Source of the DNA: Rhizobium binae
GTDB taxonomy: Bacteria > Pseudomonadota > Alphaproteobacteria > Rhizobiales > Rhizobiaceae
Direction: 5' to 3'
Length of the DNA stretch: 64,000 nucleotides
NCBI RefSeq assembly: GCF_017357225.1
Contig: NZ_CP071604.1
Coordinates: forward strand, 437,001 to 501,000
Shown here: positions 53,986 to 63,140 of the stretch, piece by piece
Layout of the letters: each line of letters starts with the position of its first letter
Position numbering within the stretch: position 1 is the first letter of the stretch
Position numbers and translations under genes: made by a program
Notes under the pieces: generated by a model
Told to the model about the DNA's origin: nothing
Database searches by the model: none
The model's input: only the letters and a program-made list of their open reading frames with translations

Positions 53986-55986
53986 TTGAAGATCCGCGGG
54001 AAAATTAATCTGCTGGTTTGCGTGATGGGCGCGGTGGCGCTTCTGATCGGCGCGACGGCATTGTCCGCCATGCGCGAATACAGCCGCAATCTCACGGCTT
54101 ACGAGCAGGCCGCTGCCCGCGCCTATGCCGGCGAACGCCTCAACCGTTTCGTCACGGCTGTCGTCATGGAAGCGCGCGGCATCTATGCCGCCAAGTCGAT
54201 CAAGGATACGGCAGGTTTTGCCAAGGGCTTGATGGCCGATCTCGACGAGATCGACAAGGTCATCGCGGGCTGGGCTCCGTTGGTCCCCGAAAGCGAAAAG
54301 GCCGATTTCGCCAAGCTTGTCGCCCGCGCCGCGGAATTCCGCACCTTCCGCGCGGAAACGGTCCGCCTGGGCACTGAGGTCGGCCCCGAGGCCGCTAACC
54401 AGCAGGGCAACAACGAGGCCAACCGCGCCAACCGCAAGGCGTTCCAGGCAGAAATTGATGCAGTCGTCACCGTCGACAAGGCAGCGCTCGAAGCCGTCGA
54501 CGCCGAGATCGAGAGCTTCCGTTCCCGGGTGCTGATGCTCGTCCTCGGCATCACCGGCATCGGCATCGCGGCCGGCATCGGCATGGGCTTTTATATCGGA
54601 ACCAGCCATCTCAGCCGCCCGATCAAGCGCGTCACCCATGCGATCAAGGAGGTCGCCGACGGCAATTTCGACGCCGAGGTTCCGTTTGCCGGCCGCAAGG
54701 ACGAAATCGGCGAGATGGCCGCCGCGGTTGCGGTCTTCAAGGAGAACGGCCTTGCCGTCAAGCGCCTGAACGCCCAGGAGGCGGCGATGCGCGCCAAGAG
54801 CGACGATCTGCAGTCGAGCATGTCGGTCGTCGTCGCTGCGGCTGCAGCAGGCGATTTCAGCCACCGCATCGACAAGGATTATCAGGACGAGAACCTCAAC
54901 CAGTTCGCCGGCAACATCAACGCGCTGCTGTCGAGCGTCGATGCCGGGATCGGCGAGACGCGCCGCGTCATCGCAAGCCTTGCCGAAGGCGACCTCACCC
55001 AGACGATGAACGGCAACTTCCAGGGCGCCTTCGCCGAGCTGCAGCAGAATGTCAACAACAGCTTCGTGACGCTGCAGGCGACGATGCGCGAAGTGCGCGA
55101 GACGACGGAAGCGATGAACGGTAACACCGCCGAGCTGCGCAATGCCAGCGACGACCTGTCGAAGCGCACCGAGCAGCAGGCCGCCGCCCTCGAGCAGACT
55201 TCCGCCGCGCTCGATCAGATCACCGCCGTCGTCCAGAACTCCACCGAGCGGGCGCATGAAGCCACCGTCATGGTGTCGGAAGCCAAGGAAAATGCCGGCC
55301 GCTCCGGCGTCGTCGTGCGCAATGCCGTCGAGGCCATGGGTCGCATCGAACAGGCCTCGCGCGAGATCAGCCAGATCATCAACGTCATCGACGAAATCGC
55401 CTTCCAGACCAATCTTCTGGCGCTGAATGCCGGTGTCGAAGCGGCCCGCGCCGGCGAGGCCGGCAAGGGTTTTGCCGTCGTCGCCCAGGAAGTGCGCGAA
55501 CTTGCCCAGCGCTCGGCAACGGCCGCCAAGGACATCAAGGCGCTGATCACCAAGTCGGGCGACGAGGTGCAGGTCGGCGTCAAGCTCGTGCAGGCGACCG
55601 GCGAGGCGCTTTCGGAAATCGGCACCCGCGTCATCGCCATCAACGATCATATCCATTCGATCGCCACCGCGGCGGTCGAGCAGTCGACCGGCCTCAAGGA
55701 GGTCAACACCGCCGTCAATCAGATGGATCAGGTAACGCAACAGAACGCCGCGATGGTGGAGGAAACGTCCGCCGCCACCCATAGGCTTTCGGCCGAAGCC
55801 AACGGTTTGGTGCATCTCATCGCCCGCTTCAAGCTGTCGGATGGGCCGGCACCCGTGGCGCTCGTCCGCAACGAGCCGCACCGGCAGCCGGTCGCCTCGC
55901 CCGCCCGCCGGGCGATCGCCAAGGTCGCCCGCGCCTTCGGCGGCGGCAATGCGGCCGCGGCCGAGCAGAGCTGGGAAGAGTTCTGA
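53986..55986 (+). CDS. Methyl-accepting chemotaxis protein with helical periplasmic domain
   Basis: A 666-residue transmembrane receptor. TM1 is at about residues 7-27, then a four-helix-bundle-like periplasmic domain (about 30-180), TM2 at about 185-210, HAMP (SRPIKRVTHAIKEVADGNFD), a second HAMP-like unit, and the methyl-accepting domain with tip EIAFQTNLLALNAGVEAARAGE. It ends in QSWEEF, a CheR/CheB tether. The start is TTG, supported by GAGGAG seven bases upstream; no in-frame ATG precedes the conserved N-terminus. It is divergent from the rpmH operon; the 277-bp gap holds the rpmH promoter and otherwise nothing I recognise. Confidence 0.92.
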   Translation: MKIRGKINLLVCVMGAVALLIGATALSAMREYSRNLTAYEQAAARAYAGERLNRFVTAVVMEARGIYAAKSIKDTAGFAKGLMADLDEIDKVIAGWAPLVPESEKADFAKLVARAAEFRTFRAETVRLGTEVGPEAANQQGNNEANRANRKAFQAEIDAVVTVDKAALEAVDAEIESFRSRVLMLVLGITGIGIAAGIGMGFYIGTSHLSRPIKRVTHAIKEVADGNFDAEVPFAGRKDEIGEMAAAVAVFKENGLAVKRLNAQEAAMRAKSDDLQSSMSVVVAAAAAGDFSHRIDKDYQDENLNQFAGNINALLSSVDAGIGETRRVIASLAEGDLTQTMNGNFQGAFAELQQNVNNSFVTLQATMREVRETTEAMNGNTAELRNASDDLSKRTEQQAAALEQTSAALDQITAVVQNSTERAHEATVMVSEAKENAGRSGVVVRNAVEAMGRIEQASREISQIINVIDEIAFQTNLLALNAGVEAARAGEAGKGFAVVAQEVRELAQRSATAAKDIKALITKSGDEVQVGVKLVQATGEALSEIGTRVIAINDHIHSIATAAVEQSTGLKEVNTAVNQMDQVTQQNAAMVEETSAATHRLSAEANGLVHLIARFKLSDGPAPVALVRNEPHRQPVASPARRAIAKVARAFGGGNAAAAEQSWEEF

Positions 55987-56012
55987 TCTCCGGCCCTTCA
56001 CGCATCTTCGAG

Positions 56013-56037
56013 CGCCGCCTCCGGGCGGCGTTTTCTT
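56013..56037 (+). terminator. Rho-independent terminator after the chemoreceptor gene
   Basis: CGCCGCC-tccg-GGCGGCG followed by TTTTCTT, 26 bp past the stop. Stem, loop and T tract are all present. Confidence 0.85.
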
Positions 56038-56102
56038 GGTGACGACGTGACGCTGATCGCAAAGATTTGAAAGCGGAGCCTGTTGGTCTAATATAAGGCT
56101 CC

Positions 56103-57662
56103 ATGAGGGCGGCCAGGTGCCGCCGATCGGGCGAGACGCAGATGCCGGTTCGAAACCAGCACAACGATCCTTCGGCAGAAATCCCGGCGGCCGGCGAGGC
56201 CGCCAGGGGACGGTGCCCGTCTGCCGGCATATTCGGCGGGCTGTCCGGCAAGCTGCTCTGGCTCACCGTCTTCTTCATCATGCTCGCCGAAATCCTGATC
56301 TTCTTCCCCTCGGTCGCCAGCATGCGCATGCGCTGGCTGCAGGACAGGCTGAACACGGCCGCCGCCGCCGCCATCGTCATCGACGGGCTGCAGCCGATCG
56401 AGCTGCCGCGCGCGCTGCAGAAGGAGACGCTGGAGGCGACCGGTACCAAGGCGATCGTGCTGCGCAAGGAAGGCACCTCGCGGCTCCTGGCGACAACAGA
56501 CATGCCGACCTCGGTCGACGAGTCCTACGACCTGACGGACGTGCCGCCGCTGACGGCGATCCGCGACGCCCTCGACACGCTGATTTTCGGCGGCGGCAGA
56601 ATGATCCGCGTCTATGGCCCGGTCGGCGACACCAAGGTCGGCGTCGAGGTGGTGATGAAGGACCGGCCGCTGCGCACGGCGATGTTGGCCTATTCCCGCA
56701 ACGTCCTGCTGCTGTCGGTGCTGATCTCGCTGTTCACGGCGACGCTGATCTTTTTCACGATCAACCGCCTCCTCATCGGGCCTATCCGCCGGCTGACCGG
56801 CAGTATGCAGCAATTCTCCTCCGATCCTGAGAATCCGGCCCATATTTATATCGGCGACGGCGGCCGCGACGAGCTGGCGGTCGCCGGTCGCAATCTCACC
56901 TCGATGCAGATGGAGCTGCAGAAGACGCTGAAGCAGCAGAAGAACCTGGCGGCCCTTGGCCTGGCCGTTTCCAAGATCAATCACGACATGCGCAATATCC
57001 TGGCTTCCGCGCAGCTGATGTCGGACCGGCTGGTCGATGTCGATGATCCGATGGTCAAGAGCTTCGCGCCGAAGCTGTTGCGCACCATCGACCGGGCGGT
57101 CGGCTATACCACTGAGGTACTGTCCTACGGCAAGGCGAGCGAATCGGCCCCGCGCCGCCGCCGTGTCCGGCTGCTGGAGCTGACCCAGGACGTCAGGGAT
57201 ATGCTGGCGATCGATCCGCAGAGCGGCATCGAGTTCATCGAGCAGTTCGCTGCCGATCTCGAGGTCGATGCCGATGGTGAACAGCTCTTCCGGATCATTC
57301 ACAACTTGACACGCAACGCGTTGCAGGCGCTGACCTCGCCGGGCGAGGGCGGCCCCGGTGCTGTCAGGCGCATCACCGTCTCCGCCCAGCGCGTCGGCAG
57401 CGTCGTCAGCATCACGGTGGACGATACCGGCCCCGGCATGCCGCTGAAGGCGCGCCAGAACCTGTTTGCCGCTTTCCGCGGTTCGGCCCGTTCAGGCGGC
57501 ACCGGCCTTGGCCTCACCATCGCCCGCGAACTGGTGCTTGCCCATGGCGGCACCATCGCGCTTGTGGAAAAACCGACGGTCGGCACCCAGTTCCGCATCG
57601 AAATTCCCGACCGCCCGGTCTCGCTGGACGATTACCGCAGCCGGACGCACAGTGAGAAGTGA
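56103..57662 (+). CDS. Membrane sensor histidine kinase
   Basis: A 519-residue kinase. TM1 (about residues 50-72), a short periplasmic sensor (about 75-195), TM2 (about 198-220), HAMP (INRLLIGPIRRLTG), a non-classical H box with the phospho-His in VSKINHDMRNILAS (about 295), and an HATPase with N box RIIHNLTRNALQAL and G boxes VDDTGPGMP and GGTGLGLTIA. No response regulator gene adjoins it, so the partner is encoded elsewhere. An in-frame ATG at 56142 is an alternative start. It follows the terminator of the chemoreceptor gene. Confidence 0.9.
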   Translation: MRAARCRRSGETQMPVRNQHNDPSAEIPAAGEAARGRCPSAGIFGGLSGKLLWLTVFFIMLAEILIFFPSVASMRMRWLQDRLNTAAAAAIVIDGLQPIELPRALQKETLEATGTKAIVLRKEGTSRLLATTDMPTSVDESYDLTDVPPLTAIRDALDTLIFGGGRMIRVYGPVGDTKVGVEVVMKDRPLRTAMLAYSRNVLLLSVLISLFTATLIFFTINRLLIGPIRRLTGSMQQFSSDPENPAHIYIGDGGRDELAVAGRNLTSMQMELQKTLKQQKNLAALGLAVSKINHDMRNILASAQLMSDRLVDVDDPMVKSFAPKLLRTIDRAVGYTTEVLSYGKASESAPRRRRVRLLELTQDVRDMLAIDPQSGIEFIEQFAADLEVDADGEQLFRIIHNLTRNALQALTSPGEGGPGAVRRITVSAQRVGSVVSITVDDTGPGMPLKARQNLFAAFRGSARSGGTGLGLTIARELVLAHGGTIALVEKPTVGTQFRIEIPDRPVSLDDYRSRTHSEK

Positions 57663-57785
57663 GGGAATTTCGCCCGCCGCGGCCGCAAACAGGCAAACCC
57701 GCGATTTTTTCAGAAATGCTCTTGCATTGTCCGAAAGGACCCTTTAGAGGATCGCCCACGCAAGCGGTACCGCCGCTTCTGCCAC

Positions 57786-57862
57786 GCACCCGTAGCTCAG
57801 CTGGATAGAGCACCAGACTACGAATCTGGGGGTCAGGAGTTCGAATCTCTTCGGGTGCGCCA
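57786..57862 (+). tRNA. tRNA-Arg (anticodon ACG)
   Basis: A 77-nt cloverleaf with encoded CCA. Acceptor arms GCACCCG/CGGGTGC close the structure; the D arm contains AGCTCAGCTGGATAGAGC, the anticodon loop is CTACGAA within CAGA/TCTG stems, and the T arm contains GTTCGAATC. The anticodon ACG reads CGU arginine codons, and after A34 deamination also CGC and CGA. tRNA genes of this kind are common integration sites; less conserved genes follow it here, but I saw no repeated 3' end. Confidence 0.96.
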
Positions 57863-58131
57863 TTCCTTTTTCACCATCTGAAATTTTGCATGGCTCCGAA
57901 CGGTAACGTCATCTGACGTGCTCTCGTGATTTTGTACCGAGCAACGTTTGCCGCCGGGTCGCGACCAGGCGATGGAGCTCTTCCGGTCCCGAATTATGGT
58001 GAATTGGTCTGCAGCAGTGGAAAGCGGCAACTGATTCACCCAATGCCCCGTGTTCAGGAATACGGGTGATGAAATCAAGTTTGCCGCGACGGTCGCCCCC
58101 ATCCTCTGCTCCAAGGCAGCGAAGCGAAAAA

Positions 58132-58556
58132 TTATTGCTCGGCCGGGAAGTCTCTTTCATAGGCTTCCCTTTCCTCCTTCCCGAACAAGGATGAGTAGTA
58201 ACCGCTGCAAACCAGATATGAGCACTCATCCGGGTTGCCCGTTTGCCATCCCGGCTGGCAGAGGGCGACCCGATGGAATTTTGCGTTGCAAAGTCCGTCG
58301 TTTGCCACGAGCCGTGGATCGTTTCCGAAATACGCGCTTATGGCTTTTGGCGAGTCCACGGAGGAACGACTTTCCAATCAGCTTCGCCGCCCTCAGCGCT
58401 GACATTGCCGGTCGCACAGAAAGACCAGTTGGCAATCATAACCGGCTGATCGCAGGGAAAAGCCTGAACGGCGCTTGCCATCAAGATCGAAACCAGTGCC
58501 AGCAGCCGCTGGCCATAGATCCACGCGCCCTTCTCCCCCACGCCGAACTTTCGCAT
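58132..58556 (-). pseudogene. Putative secreted Cys-rich protein gene with a frameshift
   Basis: Two consecutive minus-strand frames look like halves of one gene. The first starts at 58556 with an excellent ribosome site (GGAAGG) and encodes a signal peptide (LLALVSILMASAVQAF) followed by a mature N-terminus with two Cys (PCDQPV, WSFCATGN), then stops at 58338. The second frame, open from at least 58377 to 58132, continues with four more Cys (GLCNAKF, ALCQPGW, DECSYLVCSGYY). A one- or two-base indel near 58345-58370 would fuse them into a protein of about 140 residues. I do not recognise the family. A sequencing error or two separate genes is possible. Confidence 0.5.
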
Positions 58557-58819
58557 CCTGGCCTTCCAATCATGTGCAACTGCCTGTCACCGTCTGACCG
58601 AATCAGGACGTCAAAACACCTAAGATTATTTTCCTAGTTCACGGAACGTCCTTACGCTAGATTGCCCGCGGTTGCAGCCATGGAATGTTGAATGTCGAAG
58701 AATATCGCAGCGATTGGCGATGGCGCCGCTTGGGCCGGTCGTTCCCTCCGCAGGCGTGAAAAAACGAGTTCCTCTGTCGTTTCCCGCAGGGACGTGCCGA
58801 CAGCCAAGGTGAGGATCTG

Positions 58820-59407
58820 ATGGCCGAATTGAACCCTCGTGACAAGAGCCGCACCGGTGCTGGCAAGACGCGGTCGCTCGTGCGCAAACATACCGCACCG
58901 CCGAACGGAGGCGACGACGGCAGCCTTCGCTGGCAATGGTTGACGATCCAGCTGCTGGAATCGCCGGCGTTCACATCACTGAGCGCGAATGCCAGCCGCG
59001 CCTTCTTCCGCATCATCATCGAGCACACCGCACACGCCGCCCTGGCAAATGGCAGGCTTGTCGTGACCCACCCGCAGTTCGTCTCTTACGGTGTCACCGG
59101 CGAATACGTGGCCGATGCGCTCGACGAGCTGGACTATAAGGGCCTCATCAAGGTTCGCCGCGGCCGGGCGGGCAGCGGTGTCGCGCATCCGAACCTCTTC
59201 ACGCTGACCTTTGTAGGTGACCATGAAGGCGCACCGCCCACGGACGATTGGCGGCGATGCACGGCGGAGAGATGCCGGAAGTGGTCGGAGATCGACCGCA
59301 AGTTTGCCGCCGACAAACGCGGCCGGGTCGGCAGGAAGAAAAAAACGCCACTTCGGGATCCCGAAATTCCCCCGCTTCGGGATCCCGAAATTCGCCGCGC
59401 CTCGTGA
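58820..59407 (+). CDS. Winged-helix-like DNA-binding protein with tandem-repeat C-terminus
   Basis: A 195-residue protein. The central part reads like a replication-initiator or phage-type winged helix (SPAFTSLSANASRAFFRIII; VTHPQFVSYGVTGEYVADAL; LIKVRRGRAGSG; NLFTLTFVG), then DDWRRCTAERCRKWSEID. The C-terminus is basic and ends with two copies of LRDPEI encoded by a tandem palindromic repeat. I recall similar HTH proteins on alphaproteobacterial plasmids and prophages, often with repetitive tails, but cannot name the family. It lies 958 bp after the tRNA-Arg. AAGGTGAGGA precedes the ATG. It may be a remnant of a mobile element. Confidence 0.65.
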   Translation: MAELNPRDKSRTGAGKTRSLVRKHTAPPNGGDDGSLRWQWLTIQLLESPAFTSLSANASRAFFRIIIEHTAHAALANGRLVVTHPQFVSYGVTGEYVADALDELDYKGLIKVRRGRAGSGVAHPNLFTLTFVGDHEGAPPTDDWRRCTAERCRKWSEIDRKFAADKRGRVGRKKKTPLRDPEIPPLRDPEIRRAS

Positions 59408-59468
59408 GCCCGCGCGGCGAGGGAAGAGGCAATGATTTCAATGCCGCAACCAATTTCGGGATTCCGCA
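59352..59468. repeat. Repeated 14-bp palindrome TTCGGGATCCCGAA
   Basis: Two perfect copies lie at 59352-59365 and 59376-59389 in a 24-bp tandem unit, within the 3' end of the HTH gene. A degenerate third copy (TTCGGGATTCCGCA) lies at 59455-59468, past the stop. The palindromic DNA, rather than the encoded peptide, is what the third copy shares, so the sites may be bound by a protein. Confidence 0.8.
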
Positions 59469-59628
59469 GTGCTATATAGATTCTGGTGGGGAGTTCCTCT
59501 TGAGTCCGCAAGATCAGACCATGGCTTGTGGAGCGGTTGCCTGCTATCGGCATGCCTAGTTTCGCGCAACCTTGCTGGTGTATCCGCGAGCGTGACGATG
59601 TTTGACGCGCTTTCGGCCGGAGGAATGC

Positions 59629-59949
59629 ATGGCGATAGGAATTTTTCGAGCTGTCGGCGCCGTGGCCTTGATGGCGGCTCTTGCCGGCTGCATCGACCGC
59701 GCCAACGAGCCGGTGCTGTTGGCCGTCGGCGTGCCGGTCAATCCGCCGGCCGTTGCACACAGCCTCTGCATGACCGACGGCAATGCCATGTATGACGAGG
59801 CGAAGCGCCAGTACGAGCTGCGCGCCCAGCTGACCGGATATGCGCAGGCCGATGCGCTGGAAGCGGAAACGATTGCTCGCGCCGCCGCGCATCGCCAATA
59901 TGTCGCCTGCCTCTCCGGCCAGGGCTACCGCACATTATACGCGAACTGA
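59629..59949 (+). CDS. Small lipoprotein of unknown function
   Basis: A 106-residue lipoprotein precursor: signal peptide FRAVGAVALMAALAGC with lipobox LAGC (Cys about residue 19), then a helical mature part with two further Cys. GGAGGAATGC precedes the ATG at 59629, which I prefer over the upstream in-frame start. I recognise no domain. It should be attached to a membrane by LspA processing. Confidence 0.75.
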   Translation: MAIGIFRAVGAVALMAALAGCIDRANEPVLLAVGVPVNPPAVAHSLCMTDGNAMYDEAKRQYELRAQLTGYAQADALEAETIARAAAHRQYVACLSGQGYRTLYAN

Positions 59950-60263
59950 GAACAGAGAATTCATAACGCCTCAGCGGTGTCGCCAGCGCCTTTCAGCCCA
60001 TTGCGGCATTTTACAATTCATCGCGATAAGGTCACGCCGGATCGCCTTGCGACCCCTGTCGCCCTCGCGGCGATCCCGCCGGCTGCGGCCGCGCCCCTTC
60101 CCATACGTCCGCCGTCCATCGTCTCGAAGGCGAAAACAGTGCAATTTAAGGTACATGCCGGCACCTTGCACGGCTATCGGGGCTTTGCCGCGGAGCGTCA
60201 CGGCACCGGCCGCCATTCCGATGGCAATTGGTATCCGCTGGCCACCTTCGGCGTCGACCCCGC

Positions 60264-60380
60264 ATGACCGGCTCAATCATTCGCCAGCCCGTGAACAGGC
60301 CGGCGGCGCCGACAACGTGCAACCCTACGCTTTCGGGATCGATCGGCCCCGGCAGCATGCCCTGCAATAACGGCTATTGA
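60264..60380 (+). pseudogene. Possible 3' fragment of a small secreted-protein gene in a gene-poor stretch
   Basis: The 586-bp stretch 59950-60535 has no convincing gene. A short frame beginning at the ATG at 60264 encodes 38 residues ending CNNGY, with two Cys in a Pro-, Ser- and Gly-rich context (TTCNPTLSGS). It resembles in style the C-terminus of the next gene (SSSGCNY). An upstream frame ending at 60267 (HSDGNWYPLATFGVDPA) overlaps it by ATGA. Together they could be a frameshifted secreted-protein gene, but this is weak. Confidence 0.25.
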
Positions 60381-60535
60381 GCCGGCAAAGGAAAGAAGCG
60401 GCGACGAGCCGCGTCTTTCTCGGTCGGGCCGCCGCTCACATATTCGTGACCCCTGTTGCAGTGCGGTAGTATGTGACAGATCCGCTTCCTAACTCCTCGG
60501 CGTAAATTCCCTTAAATCCTCCCAAGGAGACGATC

Positions 60536-60835
60536 ATGATCACGACGTTCAAGAGCGGCCTGGCGGCCGTGGCCATCGGCGCAATGCTCGGCCTTTCCTC
60601 GTTCCCGGCCGAAGCGGCTCCCCTCCAGTCCAGTGCGACGCAGCAGGGCGCGGTCAAGCAGCCGGTTGCCCGGAAAGAAACCCAGATGCAGCACGATCGT
60701 CGCACCACCGGTTCGATCGGCGAGCGCGGCCCAGACACCATGGCTTCACCCTACATGATGAACCCGAAGAAGCCGCTGAACATGGATTGCAAGCTCGGCT
60801 TCAACCCGACAAGCAGCTCCGGCTGCAACTATTGA
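60536..60835 (+). CDS. Small secreted protein of unknown function
   Basis: A 99-residue precursor with a clear signal peptide (hydrophobic segment to about residue 22, cleavage near AEAAP). The mature part of some 70 residues is polar, with RRTTGSIGERGPDT and two Cys in a C-terminal loop (MDCKLGFNPTSSSGCNY). AAGGAG is at ideal spacing before the ATG. I recognise no family; similar short periplasmic proteins are common in rhizobia. Confidence 0.75.
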   Translation: MITTFKSGLAAVAIGAMLGLSSFPAEAAPLQSSATQQGAVKQPVARKETQMQHDRRTTGSIGERGPDTMASPYMMNPKKPLNMDCKLGFNPTSSSGCNY

Positions 60836-61051
60836 GGCCTCGCGATCGGGCTGAGGGGTGGCTTCCGGGCCGCCCCTTCTCCCTGTGGTCGCGGGAAATG
60901 GCCATGATGCGAAAATATGCCGGACGCCGATGGAAAAAATCGTCGCAAACGCCGGCTTACACAGGCGATTGATGTCGCTGCCTTGGAATTGCCATGCTGG
61001 CCGCGATGGTCGCATTGATACTCAATTGAATTTCAGACAGGTGGAACAGTC

Positions 61052-61720
61052 ATGACCGCAAAGGCTGCATGCTCCGATTTCCTGCATTTTTTCCGCTCCT
61101 GGATCAGCAACCCGCTTCGGGTGGCGGCCATCGCGCCGTCGGGTGATTCCCTGGCCAGGATCATGACCAGCGAAATTGCCGCACTGGATGGGCCGATCAT
61201 CGAGCTCGGCCCGGGCACCGGCGTGTTCACCCGGGCGCTGCTCGCCCGCGGCGTCAGCGAGGCCGATCTCACCCTGATCGAATATGGGCCTGAATTTATC
61301 GATGCGCTGCAGGCGCGTTTCCCGGCGGCGCGCGTATTGCAGATGGATGCCGCCCATCTTGCCCAGGCCGAAATTTTCGAGGACGAACCGGTCGGCGCCG
61401 TCATCAGCGGCCTGCCGCTTCTGTCCATGTCGCCGCCCAAGATCGCCGCGATCCTTGCCGGCGTCTTCGCCTATATGCGGCCGGGCGGGGCGGTCTATCA
61501 GTTCACCTATGGCCCGCGCTGCCCGGTGCCGCGGCAGATCCTCGACCGCCTTGGCCTGGAGTCCGTGCGCATCGGCGGCACGGTGCGCAACCTGCCGCCC
61601 GCCTCCGTTTACCGGATTTCGCGCCGCAAGCCGCTCGAACTCTCGCGCGAGCGCCTGCGATACCGGGACGGCGACGCCGACATCGACGTCGCCGCCTTTT
61701 CCGGCGAAACGGGCGGCTGA
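61052..61720 (+). CDS. Class I SAM methyltransferase, PmtA/KsgA-like
   Basis: A 222-residue methyltransferase. Motif I is IIELGPGTGVFTRALLARGV, followed by LIEYGPEFIDAL and a motif IV-like ISGLPLLSMSP. The layout resembles phospholipid N-methyltransferase PmtA, which makes phosphatidylcholine from phosphatidylethanolamine, and the N-terminal RSWISNPLRVAAIAPSGDSLAR also fits that group. It may be a PmtA paralogue acting on a membrane lipid. Substrate is not certain. Confidence 0.8.
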   Translation: MTAKAACSDFLHFFRSWISNPLRVAAIAPSGDSLARIMTSEIAALDGPIIELGPGTGVFTRALLARGVSEADLTLIEYGPEFIDALQARFPAARVLQMDAAHLAQAEIFEDEPVGAVISGLPLLSMSPPKIAAILAGVFAYMRPGGAVYQFTYGPRCPVPRQILDRLGLESVRIGGTVRNLPPASVYRISRRKPLELSRERLRYRDGDADIDVAAFSGETGG

Positions 61721-62011
61721 AAACAGGCGTCAACGCAAGAGCCGCCGGCTTTCCTGTCGCCGCTCCGGCATCGCCTTGACGCCGATGTTTCCGGCGCAAT
61801 CCCTGTTATCTCAATAGTGCTGTCCTATATCTCAAGAGTCGCAGCGGTCGCTCGCCAATGCCGCGGCGACTGCCGGCTCATCACCATCGGCACCGCCAGG
61901 GCGGGCAGACATGCGCGTTTCAAACGCCGCCAGCCGCGGCGAGTGGCAGCCGGGCGGCTTTCGGCCTTCCCGCTGACTTCAACTATTCCATTGACCAACA
62001 GAGGAAAGATC

Positions 62012-62893
62012 ATGGCCAGTTACAACGCAGCCAAGTCGGGCACTTTCAGGATCGGCGGCGAGATCGAGATCAATCGTCTCGGTTTCGGCGCCATGCGCGT
62101 CACCGGCAAGGGCATCTGGGGCGAGCCCGAAGATCACGCTGAATCCATCCGCACACTGAAGCGCCTGCCGGAGCTTGGCGTCAATTTCATCGATACGGCC
62201 GATTCCTACGGCCCCGACGTTTCCGAATGGCTGATCAAGGAGGCGCTGCATCCCTATGGCGGCAAGTCCGTCGTCGCCACCAAGGGCGGCCTGACCCGCC
62301 ACGGCCCCGACATCTGGCTGCCGGTCGGCCGTCCCGAATATCTGATCCAGCAGGCGCATAAGAGCCTGCGCAATCTCGGGGTCGAGCGGATCGATCTCTG
62401 GCAGCTTCACCGCATCGATCCGAAAGTGCCGGCCAGGGAACAGTTTGATGCGATCAAGTCGCTGCTCGACGCCGGCCTCATCCGCCATGCCGGCTTGAGC
62501 GAAGTCTCCGTCGCCGAGATCGAGGCGGCCTCGAAGCACTTCAGGGTCGCCACCGTCCAGAACCGCTATAACCTCGTCGATCGCACCAGCGAAGACGTGC
62601 TCGATTATTGCGCCAAGCACAATATCGGCTTCATCCCCTGGTATCCGCTGGCCGCCGGCGATCTCACCAAGCCCGGCTCGCTGCTCGATACGATCGCCAG
62701 GAAGCATGGTGCCGCGCCGAGCCAGATCGCGCTCGCCTGGGTGCTGAAGCGCAGCCCGGTGATGCTGCCGATCCCCGGCACCTCCAAGGTCAAGCACCTG
62801 GAAGAAAACGTCGCGGCCGTCGACATCACCCTCTCCGACGAGGAGTTTTCGGCGCTGGATGCCGAGGGGCGGAAAGTGTTCAAGGCGGCTTAA
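62012..62893 (+). CDS. Aldo/keto reductase
   Basis: A 293-residue NADPH-dependent oxidoreductase with a TIM barrel. The catalytic tetrad can be placed: Asp/Tyr in FIDTADSYG, Lys in VVATKGG and His in [11 protein letters not shown]-terminal NADP-binding region follows ([23 protein letters not shown]). AGAGGAAAG precedes the ATG at 62012; the longer frame upstream lacks similarity. The 291-bp gap before it holds two near-identical 8-base motifs (TATCTCAA at about 61807 and 61830), a possible regulator site. Confidence 0.92.
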   Translation: MASYNAAKSGTFRIGGEIEINRLGFGAMRVTGKGIWGEPEDHAESIRTLKRLPELGVNFIDTADSYGPDVSEWLIKEALHPYGGKSVVATKGGLTRHGPDIWLPVGRPEYLIQQAHKSLRNLGVERIDLWQLHRIDPKVPAREQFDAIKSLLDAGLIRHAGLSEVSVAEIEAASKHFRVATVQNRYNLVDRTSEDVLDYCAKHNIGFIPWYPLAAGDLTKPGSLLDTIARKHGAAPSQIALAWVLKRSPVMLPIPGTSKVKHLEENVAAVDITLSDEEFSALDAEGRKVFKAA

Positions 62894-62985
62894 GGAGTGA
62901 CGGCAGCCGATTTTCCCCGCGAGCGACCGCGAGCGGGGAGGTGGCGGCAGCCGGATGAGGGCAGGCGGCGCGCTCTAACGTCGAG

Positions 62986-63040
62986 GCCTCATTTTTCAGC
63001 AGAATTTGACCATCCGGTCAAAGATGCCGCAAAATGAGGC
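62986..63040. promoter_or_regulatory. Nested inverted repeats after the aldo/keto reductase gene
   Basis: Outer arms GCCTCATTTT (from 62986) and AAAATGAGGC (to 63040) enclose an inner perfect inverted repeat TTTGACC-atcc-GGTCAAA (63005-63022). It could be a terminator-like structure for the upstream gene or an operator for the downstream RNA or hydrolase. No protein is identified. The 467-bp gap 62894-63360 holds only this and the small RNA. Confidence 0.5.
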
Positions 63041-63140
63041 GTCGATCTGTTGTTTTGAGGGCAAGCGTTGCGTTGGGTGCATTGCTGCATTGCGGTATTT
63101 TCGCTATTCCCGATCAAATGAATGGGCTATCTATATCTCC

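Noticed and set aside
53932..56001. Minus-strand open frame of 689 codons
   Set aside because: Antisense to the third chemoreceptor.
57863..58131. Open frames just after tRNA-Arg
   Set aside because: Their translations are low-quality and lack ribosome sites; no att-like repeat of the tRNA 3' end was found either.
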